This document shows positions 1 through 9,827 of a DNA stretch of 64,000 bases, one piece after another. Positions within the stretch are counted from its first letter, which is position 1. Every line of letters starts with the position of its first letter. Origin of the DNA: Lachnospiraceae bacterium (GTDB lineage Bacteria; Bacillota_A; Clostridia; Lachnospirales; Lachnospiraceae); contig QXWX01000018.1 of the NCBI GenBank assembly GCA_009911175.1, positions 1-64,000 of the forward strand, written 5' to 3'. Both the position numbers and the translations under genes were made by a program. The notes beneath the pieces were generated by a model. That model saw only the letters and a list, made by a program, of their open reading frames with translations, was not told the DNA's origin and did no database searches.

Positions 1-126
1 TTGTATGTTCCAACCACTCATTCTTTCACACGTTTCAATGACATTTATTCCAAGCGCATACTAAGTTGTTAACATTGTTATTGTAATTACTATATCGTTT
101 TTTAGAAGGATAGTCAAGATTGTTGA

Positions 127-177
127 TTGAATATTAAATAAAAATATGTTGACAATTTATTAAATATTCAATATAAT
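127..177 (+). promoter_or_regulatory. Promoter with overlapping inverted repeat
   Basis: A TTGACA box at 149-154 and a TATAAT box at 172-177 are separated by 17 bases, a consensus sigma-A promoter. Two 15-base arms, TTGAATATTAAATAA (127-141) and TTATTAAATATTCAA (157-171), are inverted copies with one mismatch and bracket the -35 box, so a repressor could sit there. The remaining 1-126 and 178-260 are very AT-rich and hold no gene that I can support. Confidence 0.75.
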
Positions 178-260
178 GAATTTAATAAAAATTAAATTAT
201 AAATTCAATAAAATTTAATTAAATTCAGAGTGATTTCATCCACTGAAAAGGAGCAGGAAA

Positions 261-1853
261 ATGGAAACGATTTTTTATGAAAAGCAGGTGGAACGCTGGG
301 GAACGGCGGAATTTACCTGCAGAGGACCGGCAGAGGGCAATCCGTTTCTGGAACAGACGATAAAAGGCATCTTTACCGGGAAACATGAAACTGTGGAGGC
401 AGATGGATTTTATGACGGCGAGGGGATTTATAAGGTTCGTTTTATGCCGTCTTTTGAAGGAGAATATTCTTTTTCTCTGACAGGCAGATTTCTGGATAAA
501 ACGGCAGAAGGATCATTCTTTGTGGTTCCGCCGTCAGAAGGCAACCATGGGCCGGTGCATGTAGCGGCTACATATCATTTTGCCTATGCGGACGGGACAC
601 CCTATTATTCTATCGGTACGACCTGTTATGTGTGGGAACTCCAGAGCGACGAGCGGATCGCGGAAACGCTGGACAGTCTGCGGGAGGCAAGATTCAATAA
701 GATCCGCTTCTGTATCTTTCCGAAGCATTATGATTACAATCTGGGAGAACCACGGAGCTATCCCTTTGAAGGGACTCCCATGGACAGCAGCATCCTTACC
801 AGTGAAAATTTCAATGCATATACCCAGGGCACATCCCATACTGCAGGTTCATCCGGAAGAGAGGAAAACTGCGGAGAAGGTGCGTCGGGGAATGACTGGG
901 ATTTTACCCGCTTCCGTCCGGAACATTTCCGGCATATTGAGGAGTGCATCATCAGGCTGCAGAAGCTGGGGATCGAAGCAGATCTGATCGTGATGCATCC
1001 CTATGACCGCTGGGGCTTTTCTTGTATGTCGGAGGAGGAGGACGGCAGGTACTGGCAGTATGTCCTTGCAAGATTCAGCGCTTACCGGAATGTGTGGTGG
1101 TCACTGGCCAATGAATATGATCTGATGATGCATAAAACCCTGGAGGACTGGGAGAGATATGCATCCATCATTTGTGAGAAGGATCCCTATCATCATCTGC
1201 GTTCTATCCACAACTGCCACAGCTTTTATGATTACCGCCGCCCCTGGGTGACCCACTGCAGTATCCAGAGACAGGATCCCTATCTGTCCGCCGAGCACGT
1301 GTCAAAGTGGAGGGAGGAATATCGGAAACCCATTGTACTGGATGAGATCTGCTATGAGGGAAATATCCAGTTTGGATGGGGAAATATCAGCGGCAGAGAG
1401 CTACTGCGCAGATTCTGGGAGGCATCCTGCAGGGGCGGGTATGCCGGCCACGGCGAGACTCTGATGAATCCGGAAAATGTGCTGTGGTGGTCTCATGGAG
1501 GCAGGCTGCGGGGAGAGAGTCATAAACGGTTCGGATTCCTGTATGATATCCTGTGTGAGACACCGGGCCTGGGGCTGGCGCCGTATGATCTGAAATGGGA
1601 TTGTGTCTGCGGCGTTCCGGAACGGGAATGGATGAATCCGGTAAAAAGCTATTATCTGATCTACTTTGGTTTTACCTGTCCGTCTTTTAAGGAATACTAT
1701 TTCGACAATGAGACGGAATTTGAGATTGAAGTGATCGATACATGGAATATGACCATTGAGAAGCAAGGGACAGGAAAAGGAAAATTCAGAGTGGAACTGC
1801 CCGGAAGAGAATATATGGCAGTACGTCTGAGAAGAGAGGAGAAACAAAAATGA
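261..1853 (+). CDS. DUF5060/DUF4038-type glycoside hydrolase
   Basis: This 530-residue cytoplasmic protein has no signal peptide. Its N-terminal ~85 residues look like a DUF5060 beta-sandwich, followed by a DUF4038-like TIM-barrel and a small C-terminal beta domain of the DUF5605 kind. Two glutamates sit where clan-A glycosidases keep the acid/base (motif WWSLANEYD) and the nucleophile (motif VLDEICYEG). The start follows AAGGAG. It is first in an operon overlapping the next gene by 4 bases. With the GH127 gene downstream, a role in hydrolysing an imported plant oligosaccharide is inferred; the exact substrate is not visible. Confidence 0.8.
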   Translation: METIFYEKQVERWGTAEFTCRGPAEGNPFLEQTIKGIFTGKHETVEADGFYDGEGIYKVRFMPSFEGEYSFSLTGRFLDKTAEGSFFVVPPSEGNHGPVHVAATYHFAYADGTPYYSIGTTCYVWELQSDERIAETLDSLREARFNKIRFCIFPKHYDYNLGEPRSYPFEGTPMDSSILTSENFNAYTQGTSHTAGSSGREENCGEGASGNDWDFTRFRPEHFRHIEECIIRLQKLGIEADLIVMHPYDRWGFSCMSEEEDGRYWQYVLARFSAYRNVWWSLANEYDLMMHKTLEDWERYASIICEKDPYHHLRSIHNCHSFYDYRRPWVTHCSIQRQDPYLSAEHVSKWREEYRKPIVLDEICYEGNIQFGWGNISGRELLRRFWEASCRGGYAGHGETLMNPENVLWWSHGGRLRGESHKRFGFLYDILCETPGLGLAPYDLKWDCVCGVPEREWMNPVKSYYLIYFGFTCPSFKEYYFDNETEFEIEVIDTWNMTIEKQGTGKGKFRVELPGREYMAVRLRREEKQK

Positions 1854-2527
1854 AAGCAGGAATTATTTACACAAGCACGACGCCGGAACTGATTGAACTG
1901 GTAAACTGGGAGGTACGGAAAAATCTTGGGGAAGACGCGCGGATCCAGAGTTATGAAGATCCTTCCATCCTGGCGGAGGTCCGAGAGGCTGGCTATGTCA
2001 CCTCCAAAGCAGCGGCAAGGCTGGTGGCCATGTTCATGCAGGCAGTCATAGATGGAGCCGATGCGGTTCTGAACTGCTGCTCTTCTGTGGGAGAGGCGGC
2101 TGACGCGGCGGAAGATATCGGTAAGTATACGGGGGTTCCGATCGTGCGTATTGACGAGGAGATGTGCCGTGAGGCAGTCCGGCTGGGAAAACGGATCGGG
2201 GTGCTGGCAACCCTGCCGACTACACTGGAGCCGACCAAGAACACTATCCGAAGGGTGGCACGAGAGATGAATCATCAGGTTACTTTGGTGGACGGGCTAC
2301 TGGAAGGGGCCTTTGGAATCGACCAGGAGCAGTTTAAGCAGCTGCTTCGAAAAAAAACAGAAGAGATCTTGGAAGAGACAGATGTGATCCTGCTCTGTCA
2401 GGGGTCCATGGCCTATGCTGAGGAGTATCTTCATGAAGTGTCAGGAAAACCGGTCGTATCCAGTCCGCGGTTTGGGGCACAGGCTCTGCGCGCGGCAATG
2501 CTGAAAAAGGGGCTCAAGATCCGGTAA
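1850..2527 (+). CDS. Asp/Glu/hydantoin racemase-family protein
   Basis: A 225-residue protein of the aspartate/glutamate racemase fold. The two cysteines expected in this family are present, one in LNCCSSVGE in the first half and one in LLCQGSMAY in the second half. It overlaps the upstream glycosidase by ATGA, implying translational coupling. Together with the DUF1537 kinase domain and the BKACE-type gene downstream it may act on a short acid sugar or keto acid rather than on an amino acid; the substrate is inference only. Confidence 0.75.
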   Translation: MKAGIIYTSTTPELIELVNWEVRKNLGEDARIQSYEDPSILAEVREAGYVTSKAAARLVAMFMQAVIDGADAVLNCCSSVGEAADAAEDIGKYTGVPIVRIDEEMCREAVRLGKRIGVLATLPTTLEPTKNTIRRVAREMNHQVTLVDGLLEGAFGIDQEQFKQLLRKKTEEILEETDVILLCQGSMAYAEEYLHEVSGKPVVSSPRFGAQALRAAMLKKGLKIR

Positions 2528-2565
2528 GGATATCCGAAAAAAAGAAGAGAAGGAGAGGCGAAAGC

Positions 2566-5500
2566 ATGCTTACAGATACAAGAAAGTCTCCTAATGCGAA
2601 GGTGTATCCGGTCGACGGACTGGACGTGGAGTGGACGAAAGGACTCTGGAAGGAGCGGTTTGACACCTGTGCCGCAGCTACGGTACCGCAGCTTCAGCAT
2701 ATGTTCGAGAGCAAAGACATCAGCCACGTAGTGGAAAATTTTAAAATATGCGCAGGAGAGTCGGACGGAGAATTTGACGGAACCGTATTCGGAGACGGAG
2801 ATTTTTATAAATGGATGGAATCCGCGGTTTATACGGCGGCAAAGACAAAGAACCGGGAACTGCTGGATCAGATTGAGGAATATATTCGTCTGATCGGTAA
2901 GGCGCAGCAGCCGGACGGATATATTTCCACAAAACAGATCATCGGAGAGATGCGGCAAAACGGCATAACCCGCATGGGAGACATCAATGACTTTGAGGTT
3001 TATAATTTCGGACACTTATTTACCGCTGCCTGCCTGCATAAACGGATCACCGGGAAGGACAGCTTCATGGAGATCGCTGTGAGGACGGCGGACTATCTGG
3101 AGCACCTTTATGCCGAAGCTATGGCATCGGGAGAAGTGCAGACGGCAGTGTGCCCGTCTCATTATATGGGGCTGGTAGAAATGTACCGGACCACAAAAGA
3201 GTCCAGATACCTTTGTCTGGCAAAGCAGGCAGTCAAGCTGCGGGACAGCGTGAAGAACGGAATGGACGACAACCAGGACCGGATTCCGCTCAAGGAGCAT
3301 GACCGGATCATCGGACATGCCGTGCGCGCCAACTACTTGTATGCAGGCGTGGCGGACCTTTGTCTGGAAGAAACGGATGAGGATTACCAAAGGGTCCTTC
3401 ATCAGGTATGGAGAAGCCTTGCAGATAAGAAAATCTATATCACCGGGGGCTGCGGAGCATTATACAACGGCGCTTCCCCCTACGGAAATTTTTTTGTGGA
3501 CCAGAAGATCCACCAGGCATATGGATACGAATACCAGCTGCCCAATATCACTGCCTACAATGAGACTTGCGCGTCTCTGGGCGGAGTGTTCTGGGCATAC
3601 CGGATGTTCCAGATGAAACCGGAGGCGGAATATTTTGATATGATCGAACGGATGATGCTCAATACAAACCTGGCGGCGCTCAGCCTGGATGGAAAGCGAT
3701 TTTTCTATGAAAATATGCTTCGCCGGGCAAAGAAGCTGGATTATGAGCTGATCTGGCCGTTAAGCCGGAGTGAATACATCCTCAGCTACTGCTGCCCGCC
3801 CAATCTGGCAAGAACCGTGGCGCAGTCCAGCGAATATGCATATACCGTTTCAAAGGATACGGTATGGCTGGGAATGTATGGCGCAAACCGGGCAAGAATC
3901 CGGCTGGAAAACGGTGCGGATTTTTGCATGGTACAGGATACGGAATATCCATTTGACGGGAGGATTCGCTTTGTCTGTGAATCGGTCCGCGCAAATCAGG
4001 GCTTTTTCCTGAATCTGCGGATTCCGGGCTGGACTGCGGGAGGAAGTATTTCCGTTAATGGGGAGGAGCGGAAGCTGACAAAGGCACAGGCAGGAACCTA
4101 CCAGACAGTGGAGGTGACGGATCCGGAGAAGACAGAGGTTCTGCTGCTGCTGGATATGAATGTCCGTTATACAACGGCCCACAATATGGTAGAAGAAGCC
4201 TGCGGGCAGGCGGCGGTCGAGAGAGGGCCTCTGGTGTACTGCTGTGAAAGCGCTGACACAGAGGCGGAAACACTGGACGATCTGTATCTGGATCCGGATG
4301 CGGAGTTTGGGACTGCACAGATTGAAATCGAAGGCCGCAGGATTTCGGCTCTGGAAACAGAGTTCTACCGTATGGACCGGGAAGGATATGACAGGAATGC
4401 ATTGTACCAGCCTCTCGCATTCCGGGGAATGCAAAAAGAAAAGGTGCGGCTGATCCCATACTATGCATGGGATAACCGGGAATTTGGGGAAATGCGGATC
4501 TGGTTCCCGGTGGCATATACGAAGGAGAAGCAGGAGAAGACGGCGGAGGAATTGCTGTCGGAAAGCAGGGACGGCTTCCGGCATAAGATCGTAGTGCTGG
4601 ATGACGATCCGACAGGAGTACAGACGGTTCACGGCGTATCCGTTTATACGGATTGGGACGAAGATTCAATCCGCAGTGGTTTTGACGAAGAAAATGATAT
4701 GTTTTTCATCCTGACAAATTCCCGCAGCTTTTCCGCGGAGGAAACCGAACGGGTACACAGGGAGATCGCAAAACGGGTATGCAGGATTGCCGGAGAGACG
4801 GGAAAGGCGTTTCAGTTGATTTCCAGGGGGGATTCCACTCTGCGGGGACATTATCCCCTGGAAACTCAGACGCTGCGGCAGGAACTGGAGAAATGCGAGG
4901 GAATCCCTGTAGACGGAGAGATTCTCTGCCCCTTCTTCCCGGAAGGAGGCCGCGTTACGATGGGAAATGTTCATTATGTAAGGGAAGGGAGTATGCTGGT
5001 TCCCGCGGGTATGACCGAGTTTGCAAAGGATCAGACCTTCGGCTACAGGGCTTCAGACCTGACGGAATATGTGGAAGAGAAGACGGCAGGCACATACAGG
5101 AAGGAATCTTGTATCTGTATTACCCTGGAAGAACTACAGAATCGGGAGACAGAACGGATTCTGGAGAAGCTGCTTTCGGCAGAACGGTTTGACAAGATCA
5201 TCGTCAATGCGGTATCTTATGAGGATCTGAAAATATTCTGTGCTGTGTATATGGACGCGGTGAAGGCCGGAAAGCGATACCTGGCAAGGACGGCCGCGGC
5301 GTTTCCGAAAGTGCTGGGCGGGATTGCCGACCAGCCGCTGCTGGGCAGGAAGGAGCTCAGGCAGGAAGAAAAAAACGGAGGGATCGTGCTGATCGGTTCT
5401 CATGTAAATAAAACGACAAGGCAGCTGAAATGTCTGATGGAAGGCAAGGCAGAACTGGAATCTATGGAATTTGACGTGAGTATGCAGTCTGTACCCGGCG

Positions 5501-5907
5501 GACTTCAAAAAGAGGCGGAACGTGTGACCGAATGGGCGGATTCCGTGATTGGATCGGGAAAAACAGCGGTAATCTATACAAGCCGGAGAGTCATGGCGCT
5601 GGATACAGAGGACAAGGATCAGATTCTGGAAGCCTCCGTCCGGATATCCGATGCCGTAACTAGTGTGATCGGACGGCTGCAGGTGAAGCCGGCGTTCATC
5701 ATCGCAAAGGGAGGCATCACGTCATCCGATGTGGGAACGAAGGCGCTTCATGTAAGAAAGGCACGTGTCATGGGACAGGTACAGAAAGGGATCCCGGTCT
5801 GGATGACCGGAGCGGAAAGTAAATTTCCGGGGATGCCGTATATCATTTTCCCCGGAAACGTAGGGGATGATAATACCCTGCGCAATATCGTAGAAGAACT
5901 GGTATAA
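2566..5907 (+). CDS. GH127 beta-L-arabinofuranosidase fused to DUF1537 kinase
   Basis: One uninterrupted 1113-residue reading frame joins two enzymes. Residues 1 to about 655 are a full GH127 (DUF1680) domain. The zinc/nucleophile cysteines of this family are visible in NETC and SYCCPPN, and the typical C-terminal PYYAWDNREFGEMRIW is there. After a charged ~15-residue linker, residues 673-1113 form a complete four-carbon acid sugar kinase (DUF1537), beginning LDDDPTGVQTVHG and ending with the family's IAKGGITSSD and PGNVGDD motifs. GH127 releases L-arabinofuranose; DUF1537 kinases phosphorylate erythronate- or threonate-like acids. The covalent pairing is unusual and suggests sequential steps on one glycan. 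An assembly error joining two genes is possible but both domains are full length and in frame. Confidence 0.85.
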   Translation: MLTDTRKSPNAKVYPVDGLDVEWTKGLWKERFDTCAAATVPQLQHMFESKDISHVVENFKICAGESDGEFDGTVFGDGDFYKWMESAVYTAAKTKNRELLDQIEEYIRLIGKAQQPDGYISTKQIIGEMRQNGITRMGDINDFEVYNFGHLFTAACLHKRITGKDSFMEIAVRTADYLEHLYAEAMASGEVQTAVCPSHYMGLVEMYRTTKESRYLCLAKQAVKLRDSVKNGMDDNQDRIPLKEHDRIIGHAVRANYLYAGVADLCLEETDEDYQRVLHQVWRSLADKKIYITGGCGALYNGASPYGNFFVDQKIHQAYGYEYQLPNITAYNETCASLGGVFWAYRMFQMKPEAEYFDMIERMMLNTNLAALSLDGKRFFYENMLRRAKKLDYELIWPLSRSEYILSYCCPPNLARTVAQSSEYAYTVSKDTVWLGMYGANRARIRLENGADFCMVQDTEYPFDGRIRFVCESVRANQGFFLNLRIPGWTAGGSISVNGEERKLTKAQAGTYQTVEVTDPEKTEVLLLLDMNVRYTTAHNMVEEACGQAAVERGPLVYCCESADTEAETLDDLYLDPDAEFGTAQIEIEGRRISALETEFYRMDREGYDRNALYQPLAFRGMQKEKVRLIPYYAWDNREFGEMRIWFPVAYTKEKQEKTAEELLSESRDGFRHKIVVLDDDPTGVQTVHGVSVYTDWDEDSIRSGFDEENDMFFILTNSRSFSAEETERVHREIAKRVCRIAGETGKAFQLISRGDSTLRGHYPLETQTLRQELEKCEGIPVDGEILCPFFPEGGRVTMGNVHYVREGSMLVPAGMTEFAKDQTFGYRASDLTEYVEEKTAGTYRKESCICITLEELQNRETERILEKLLSAERFDKIIVNAVSYEDLKIFCAVYMDAVKAGKRYLARTAAAFPKVLGGIADQPLLGRKELRQEEKNGGIVLIGSHVNKTTRQLKCLMEGKAELESMEFDVSMQSVPGGLQKEAERVTEWADSVIGSGKTAVIYTSRRVMALDTEDKDQILEASVRISDAVTSVIGRLQVKPAFIIAKGGITSSDVGTKALHVRKARVMGQVQKGIPVWMTGAESKFPGMPYIIFPGNVGDDNTLRNIVEELV

Positions 5908-5940
5908 GACCGCAGCAGAGGGAGAACGAGGAGGAACAGC

Positions 5941-6765
5941 ATGAGAAAAGTGATAGTATCGCTGGCGCCGGTGCAGGCAGGCACACCGGTTGACGCGGTA
6001 AAGCTGGCAGAGGATGTGGAAAAAAGCGTACATGCGGGGGCGGCCATGTGCCACCTGCACTGCAGAAAACCGGACGGGAGCCTGAGCCCGGAGATCGATT
6101 ATATGACGGCATGTTTTGAAGAAATTTTGAAAAGGACAGACGTAGTGGTCCAGGCGTCTACGGGCGGCGTATCGGAAATGGATATCCGTCAGCGCTGCAA
6201 TCCGCTGGACTATGAGAAGGTTGAAAGCGCATCACTGAACGGTGGAAGCACCAATCTGGGAGAAAGCGTATATATCAATTCGTTTGAGGACATCCGCTAC
6301 TGCGCGGATGCGGTCTACCGACGGGGAATCCTGCCGGAGACGGAGGTGTTTGACATCGGAATGCTGCATAATATGGAACTGGTCGGCCGCGATATGCCTT
6401 TTGCGGAGCCGAAGCTGTTCAACCTGGTATTCGGACACAAAGGAGGCATGCAGCCAACGCCGGAGATGCTGTGTGCGTTCCGTTCCTTTGTGCCGACAGA
6501 CGCGCTGTGGGGAGTGACTCACTTCGGAAGAGATAACTGGACATTTCTGGCGGCGGCGATTGCACTGGGAGCCACAGTGGTACGAGTGGGATTTGAAGAC
6601 AGCCCATATCTGGAAGAAGGAAAAGTTGCGGAGTATAACTATCAGATCGTGGAAAAAACGGCCGCTCTGATTCGGGCGATGGGGCTGGAGACCGCAACGC
6701 CGGAGGAGGCCAGGAATATCCTGCATATACAGAGAAAGGGAAGAAAACAGGCATCGGGCCGATAA
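5941..6765 (+). CDS. BKACE-family (DUF849) enzyme
   Basis: A 274-residue protein of the beta-keto acid cleavage enzyme family, whose founding member Kce splits 3-keto-5-aminohexanoate with acetyl-CoA. The metal-binding histidine pair is seen in MCHLHCRKPDG, and the family motifs QASTGG and GVTHFGRDNW are present. It follows the GH127-kinase gene by 33 bases behind GAGGAGG and ends the catabolic operon. Its likely job is cleavage of a beta-keto acid formed from the acid sugar; this is inferred from the family and neighbours. Confidence 0.8.
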   Translation: MRKVIVSLAPVQAGTPVDAVKLAEDVEKSVHAGAAMCHLHCRKPDGSLSPEIDYMTACFEEILKRTDVVVQASTGGVSEMDIRQRCNPLDYEKVESASLNGGSTNLGESVYINSFEDIRYCADAVYRRGILPETEVFDIGMLHNMELVGRDMPFAEPKLFNLVFGHKGGMQPTPEMLCAFRSFVPTDALWGVTHFGRDNWTFLAAAIALGATVVRVGFEDSPYLEEGKVAEYNYQIVEKTAALIRAMGLETATPEEARNILHIQRKGRKQASGR

Positions 6766-6865
6766 AACAGAGATCTCAGGCAGAGATCAGAAAGATCCGG
6801 CTGCATGGCGGGAGCAAGAAGTTTGGAGGAAAGCAGGAATGCAGGGAAAGGGAGGGGCGTGAATC

Positions 6866-8656
6866 ATGGAGCAGAAAAAACATTCCCGTCAGATCAGGAG
6901 ATGGTGGGGGCATCAGAGGATCCGGCATCAGATATTTCTTTCCCTGCTGCTGGTTTCCGTACTGGGGATCAGCGTGCTGGGGAGCTTTTCCTATCAGATT
7001 TCCAGGAGGACGGTGGAAGAAAACTACAGGAAATCCCATCAGGCATCGCTGAAAAATACCGGAAAGGTGCTGGACATGAACTTGAGCTCCATCATAGAAA
7101 TGATCCGTGCCTTTCTCAATGACCCGGACCTGCAGCAGGTACTGTGCAGTCAGACAGAAGACGGGAAGCAGGCGTTTACCCTGACAGAGCAGAAGATCAT
7201 TCGGGAAGTGGCCGAACGGCTGACGACGCAGGAAAGCTTTGTGAATCATGTGGCGTTCATGGATCTTTACGGGCATTATTATCTTCTGAGCAATGTGAAC
7301 AGAGGAACCTATGACTTTTATCAGTATTATGCGGAGCACGATTTTCTAGAGGACGCATGGAGCAAGGAGGCAAGGGAAGCCGGAGGCAGGGAAGTATTTT
7401 TCAGAGAGGTTGTTCTGGGCGGCGTCAAAGAAGACGGATTCAGCATCGCGAAATTTCTGAATAATCCTGCAACAGGCAGACCCATGGGATATGTGGTGGT
7501 GAATATCAGCAGAGGGATTCTTGCAAAATCATTTGTCACGGGAAACGAGGGATACGAGACAAACGAATACATTGTCATGGACTGCCGGGACGGCTGCAGC
7601 CTAGTCTACGGCGGGCCGGATCTGGAAAATGCGGAAGAAGTGGCACGGGCATTTCAACAGAAAGAGCAGCAGGGCAGGTATCTGTTCTCGAGTGTCTGCA
7701 ATGCCACGACAGGATGGGAGCTTGTGAATGTGATCGAGAGAAATGAGCTGAGCGCGGAGAGCAAGCTGATCCGCAATACGGTATTTCTGTGCGCAGGGCT
7801 GATGGCAGGACTCGGTTTTTTTCTCGCAAGGCTGATCTCCCGGAGCATTACAAGGCCGCTGAACCAGCTGGAGCAGGTGATCGGCAGGGTAGGGGAAGGC
7901 GAGCGCCATATAACCGAGATATTTGATGACAGCGAGGTGGGGCGAATCGGTTCCAAGTTCAAAGAAATGGTAAACACGAATCTGGAATTGTCGGAGTATC
8001 TTCTCACCGCCCGGCTGAATGAAAGGGAGGCGGAACTGCTCCTTCTGCAGTCTCAGATCAATCCGCATTTTCTCTATAATACGCTGGATTCCCTATACTG
8101 TGTGGCGATCATACATGGGGATGATCAGATTGCGGAGATGATCCTTGCCCTGTCAAATAATTTTAAGCTGTCGCTGAACCGGGGAGAAAAATTCAGTACG
8201 GTCGCGGATGCAGTCATGCGGATCGAAGAGTATATGAAGCTGCAGAATATGCGCTTTAATGACCGGTTTTCACTGGAGATTGAGGTGGAGGAACCGATCC
8301 TGCAAAGAAAAATGTTGACATTTCTTCTGCAGCCCTTTGTGGAAAATGCAATCTATCACGGACTGGAGCCCAAGGTAGGAAATGGGAGCATCCGGGTACG
8401 CGGATGGCAGCAGGGGACAGAGATGCGGTTTACGATCGAGGATGACGGCGTCGGGATGGATGACCTGACGGTTCTGGAAAACGGATATGGAATCCGCAAT
8501 ATTCGGGAACGCATCCATCTGCACTATGGAGAACAATACGGATTTTCGGCGGAAAGCAGCAGGGGACGGGGAACCAGGATAACAGTGGTTTTGCCTTTGG
8601 AGGAAAGCACGCACAGAACGGGAGGCGGAAAAAGTGTACCGGTTGGTAGTGATTGA
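6866..8656 (+). CDS. YesM-like sensor histidine kinase
   Basis: A 596-residue membrane histidine kinase. A transmembrane helix lies at about residues 20-44, an extracellular sensor region follows, a second helix lies at about 298-320, then a HAMP linker, a His_kinase domain with phospho-acceptor His401 in QSQINPHFLYN, and a C-terminal HATPase domain with EDDGVGMDD and NGYGIRNIRERI. It overlaps the response regulator gene by 23 bases. The pair precedes a sugar-binding lipoprotein and two permeases, the usual YesMN arrangement for sensing extracellular oligosaccharide. Confidence 0.9.
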   Translation: MEQKKHSRQIRRWWGHQRIRHQIFLSLLLVSVLGISVLGSFSYQISRRTVEENYRKSHQASLKNTGKVLDMNLSSIIEMIRAFLNDPDLQQVLCSQTEDGKQAFTLTEQKIIREVAERLTTQESFVNHVAFMDLYGHYYLLSNVNRGTYDFYQYYAEHDFLEDAWSKEAREAGGREVFFREVVLGGVKEDGFSIAKFLNNPATGRPMGYVVVNISRGILAKSFVTGNEGYETNEYIVMDCRDGCSLVYGGPDLENAEEVARAFQQKEQQGRYLFSSVCNATTGWELVNVIERNELSAESKLIRNTVFLCAGLMAGLGFFLARLISRSITRPLNQLEQVIGRVGEGERHITEIFDDSEVGRIGSKFKEMVNTNLELSEYLLTARLNEREAELLLLQSQINPHFLYNTLDSLYCVAIIHGDDQIAEMILALSNNFKLSLNRGEKFSTVADAVMRIEEYMKLQNMRFNDRFSLEIEVEEPILQRKMLTFLLQPFVENAIYHGLEPKVGNGSIRVRGWQQGTEMRFTIEDDGVGMDDLTVLENGYGIRNIRERIHLHYGEQYGFSAESSRGRGTRITVVLPLEESTHRTGGGKSVPVGSD

Positions 8657-9689
8657 CGATGAGTATCTTGTGGTGGAAGGGATCAAGGCAATGATCGCGC
8701 GCCAGAAGCTGGAATATGAAGTGGTGGGCTGCGCCTATGACGGAATCCATGGTCTGGAGATTGTGCGGAAATGTCAGCCGGACCTTGTGATCACAGATAT
8801 CCGGATTCCAGGGCTGGACGGATTGTCCCTGATCGAAGAGGCGAAGGAATACTGTCCGGATACGGCCTTCGTGGTTATCAGCGGATATACAGAATTTGAA
8901 TATGCCAGGCGGGCGCTGTCGCTGGGGGTCAAGGGTTATATTGATAAGCCGATCAGTATTGAAAAGCTGAAAAATGTGCTGGAGCGTGTAGAGCGGGAAT
9001 GCTTCCAGTCCAGAGAAGAGAGCACGGCGATGCGGCAGAACAGAGAAGGGCAGGAACGGCTCAAAGAGCTTTTTGACGACAGCGTGTCTGCTATGGCCGG
9101 CGGGCGCGGAGGGGAATTTCAGAAGTATATGGAAGAGGCGCTGAGACAGCTTGGAGATCTTTATGTGCAGACGGAGGACTTCCGGCGGGAGGTCTATAAG
9201 TGGCTCTGTGTGCAGAGTGATATCCTGACAGAGCGCCAGCCGCAGATTTCGCGTGACACCCTGGTTTCGTATCAGGAGATGGAGCAGATGGCCTCGCGGG
9301 AAGAGGTCCGCAGATATGCACGGAAGATCGTAACGGATATTACACGATATATTGAGGCGGATAAGACCGGAAGCAGCCATGCAGCAATCCTGGAGCTGCT
9401 GGCTTACATTGATGAGCATTACAGCGAGGATATCGGACTGAATGAACTGGCGGACAGGGCCGGGATGAGTACGGCGTACCTGAGTGTGCTGTTCAAGACA
9501 GAGGTGGGCACCTCTTATGTGAAATACCTGACGGAGCTGAGGATCAGGCAGGCGAAAAAACTGCTGAAGGACGGCTACAAGGTGAGTGAAGTCAGCGGTA
9601 GGGTCGGATACAATAATTACCGTTATTTTTGTGATATTTTCAAGAGACATGTGGGGAAGACTCCGAATGAGTATAAGCATAATTACTAA
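8634..9689 (+). CDS. YesN-like AraC-type response regulator
   Basis: A 351-residue response regulator starting at GTG behind GGGAGGCGG. The receiver domain covers about residues 1-120 with phospho-acceptor Asp55 in VITDIRIPG. The last ~100 residues are an AraC/XylS double helix-turn-helix (motifs IGLNELADRAGMSTAYLS and VGYNNYRYFCDIFKRHVG). It is the partner of the upstream kinase and probably activates the ABC transporter operon through the repeats just downstream. Confidence 0.9.
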   Translation: MYRLVVIDDEYLVVEGIKAMIARQKLEYEVVGCAYDGIHGLEIVRKCQPDLVITDIRIPGLDGLSLIEEAKEYCPDTAFVVISGYTEFEYARRALSLGVKGYIDKPISIEKLKNVLERVERECFQSREESTAMRQNREGQERLKELFDDSVSAMAGGRGGEFQKYMEEALRQLGDLYVQTEDFRREVYKWLCVQSDILTERQPQISRDTLVSYQEMEQMASREEVRRYARKIVTDITRYIEADKTGSSHAAILELLAYIDEHYSEDIGLNELADRAGMSTAYLSVLFKTEVGTSYVKYLTELRIRQAKKLLKDGYKVSEVSGRVGYNNYRYFCDIFKRHVGKTPNEYKHNY

Positions 9690-9696
9690 AAAGAAA

Positions 9697-9759
9697 AGTG
9701 TCAATATAAAAAAAGTGTACAAAATATAAAAAAATACTCACTGGAAAATTACGTATAAA
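9697..9759 (+). promoter_or_regulatory. Candidate YesN-dependent promoter with direct repeats
   Basis: Two copies of AGTGT followed by an A/T tract start at 9697 and 9714, 17 bases apart, ahead of a TATAAA box at 9754-9759. No good -35 box is present at the right distance. Tandem repeats in place of a -35 are typical of promoters activated by AraC-type regulators, and the yesN-like gene ends just upstream. Confidence 0.5.
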
Positions 9760-9827
9760 ATGCTAAGATATTTACATAAGAAAGATCCCGGGACAAATAA
9801 AAAACAATGAATACTAGGGAGGATATC

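Noticed and set aside
1..60. Possible 5' end of a divergent minus-strand gene
   Set aside because: A minus-strand frame is open only for ~20 codons after a stop and has no start with a ribosome binding site.
3850..4669. Long minus-strand open frames within the GH127-kinase gene
   Set aside because: They are antisense shadows of a gene with clear domains, and have low-complexity, Pro/Ser/His-rich translations.
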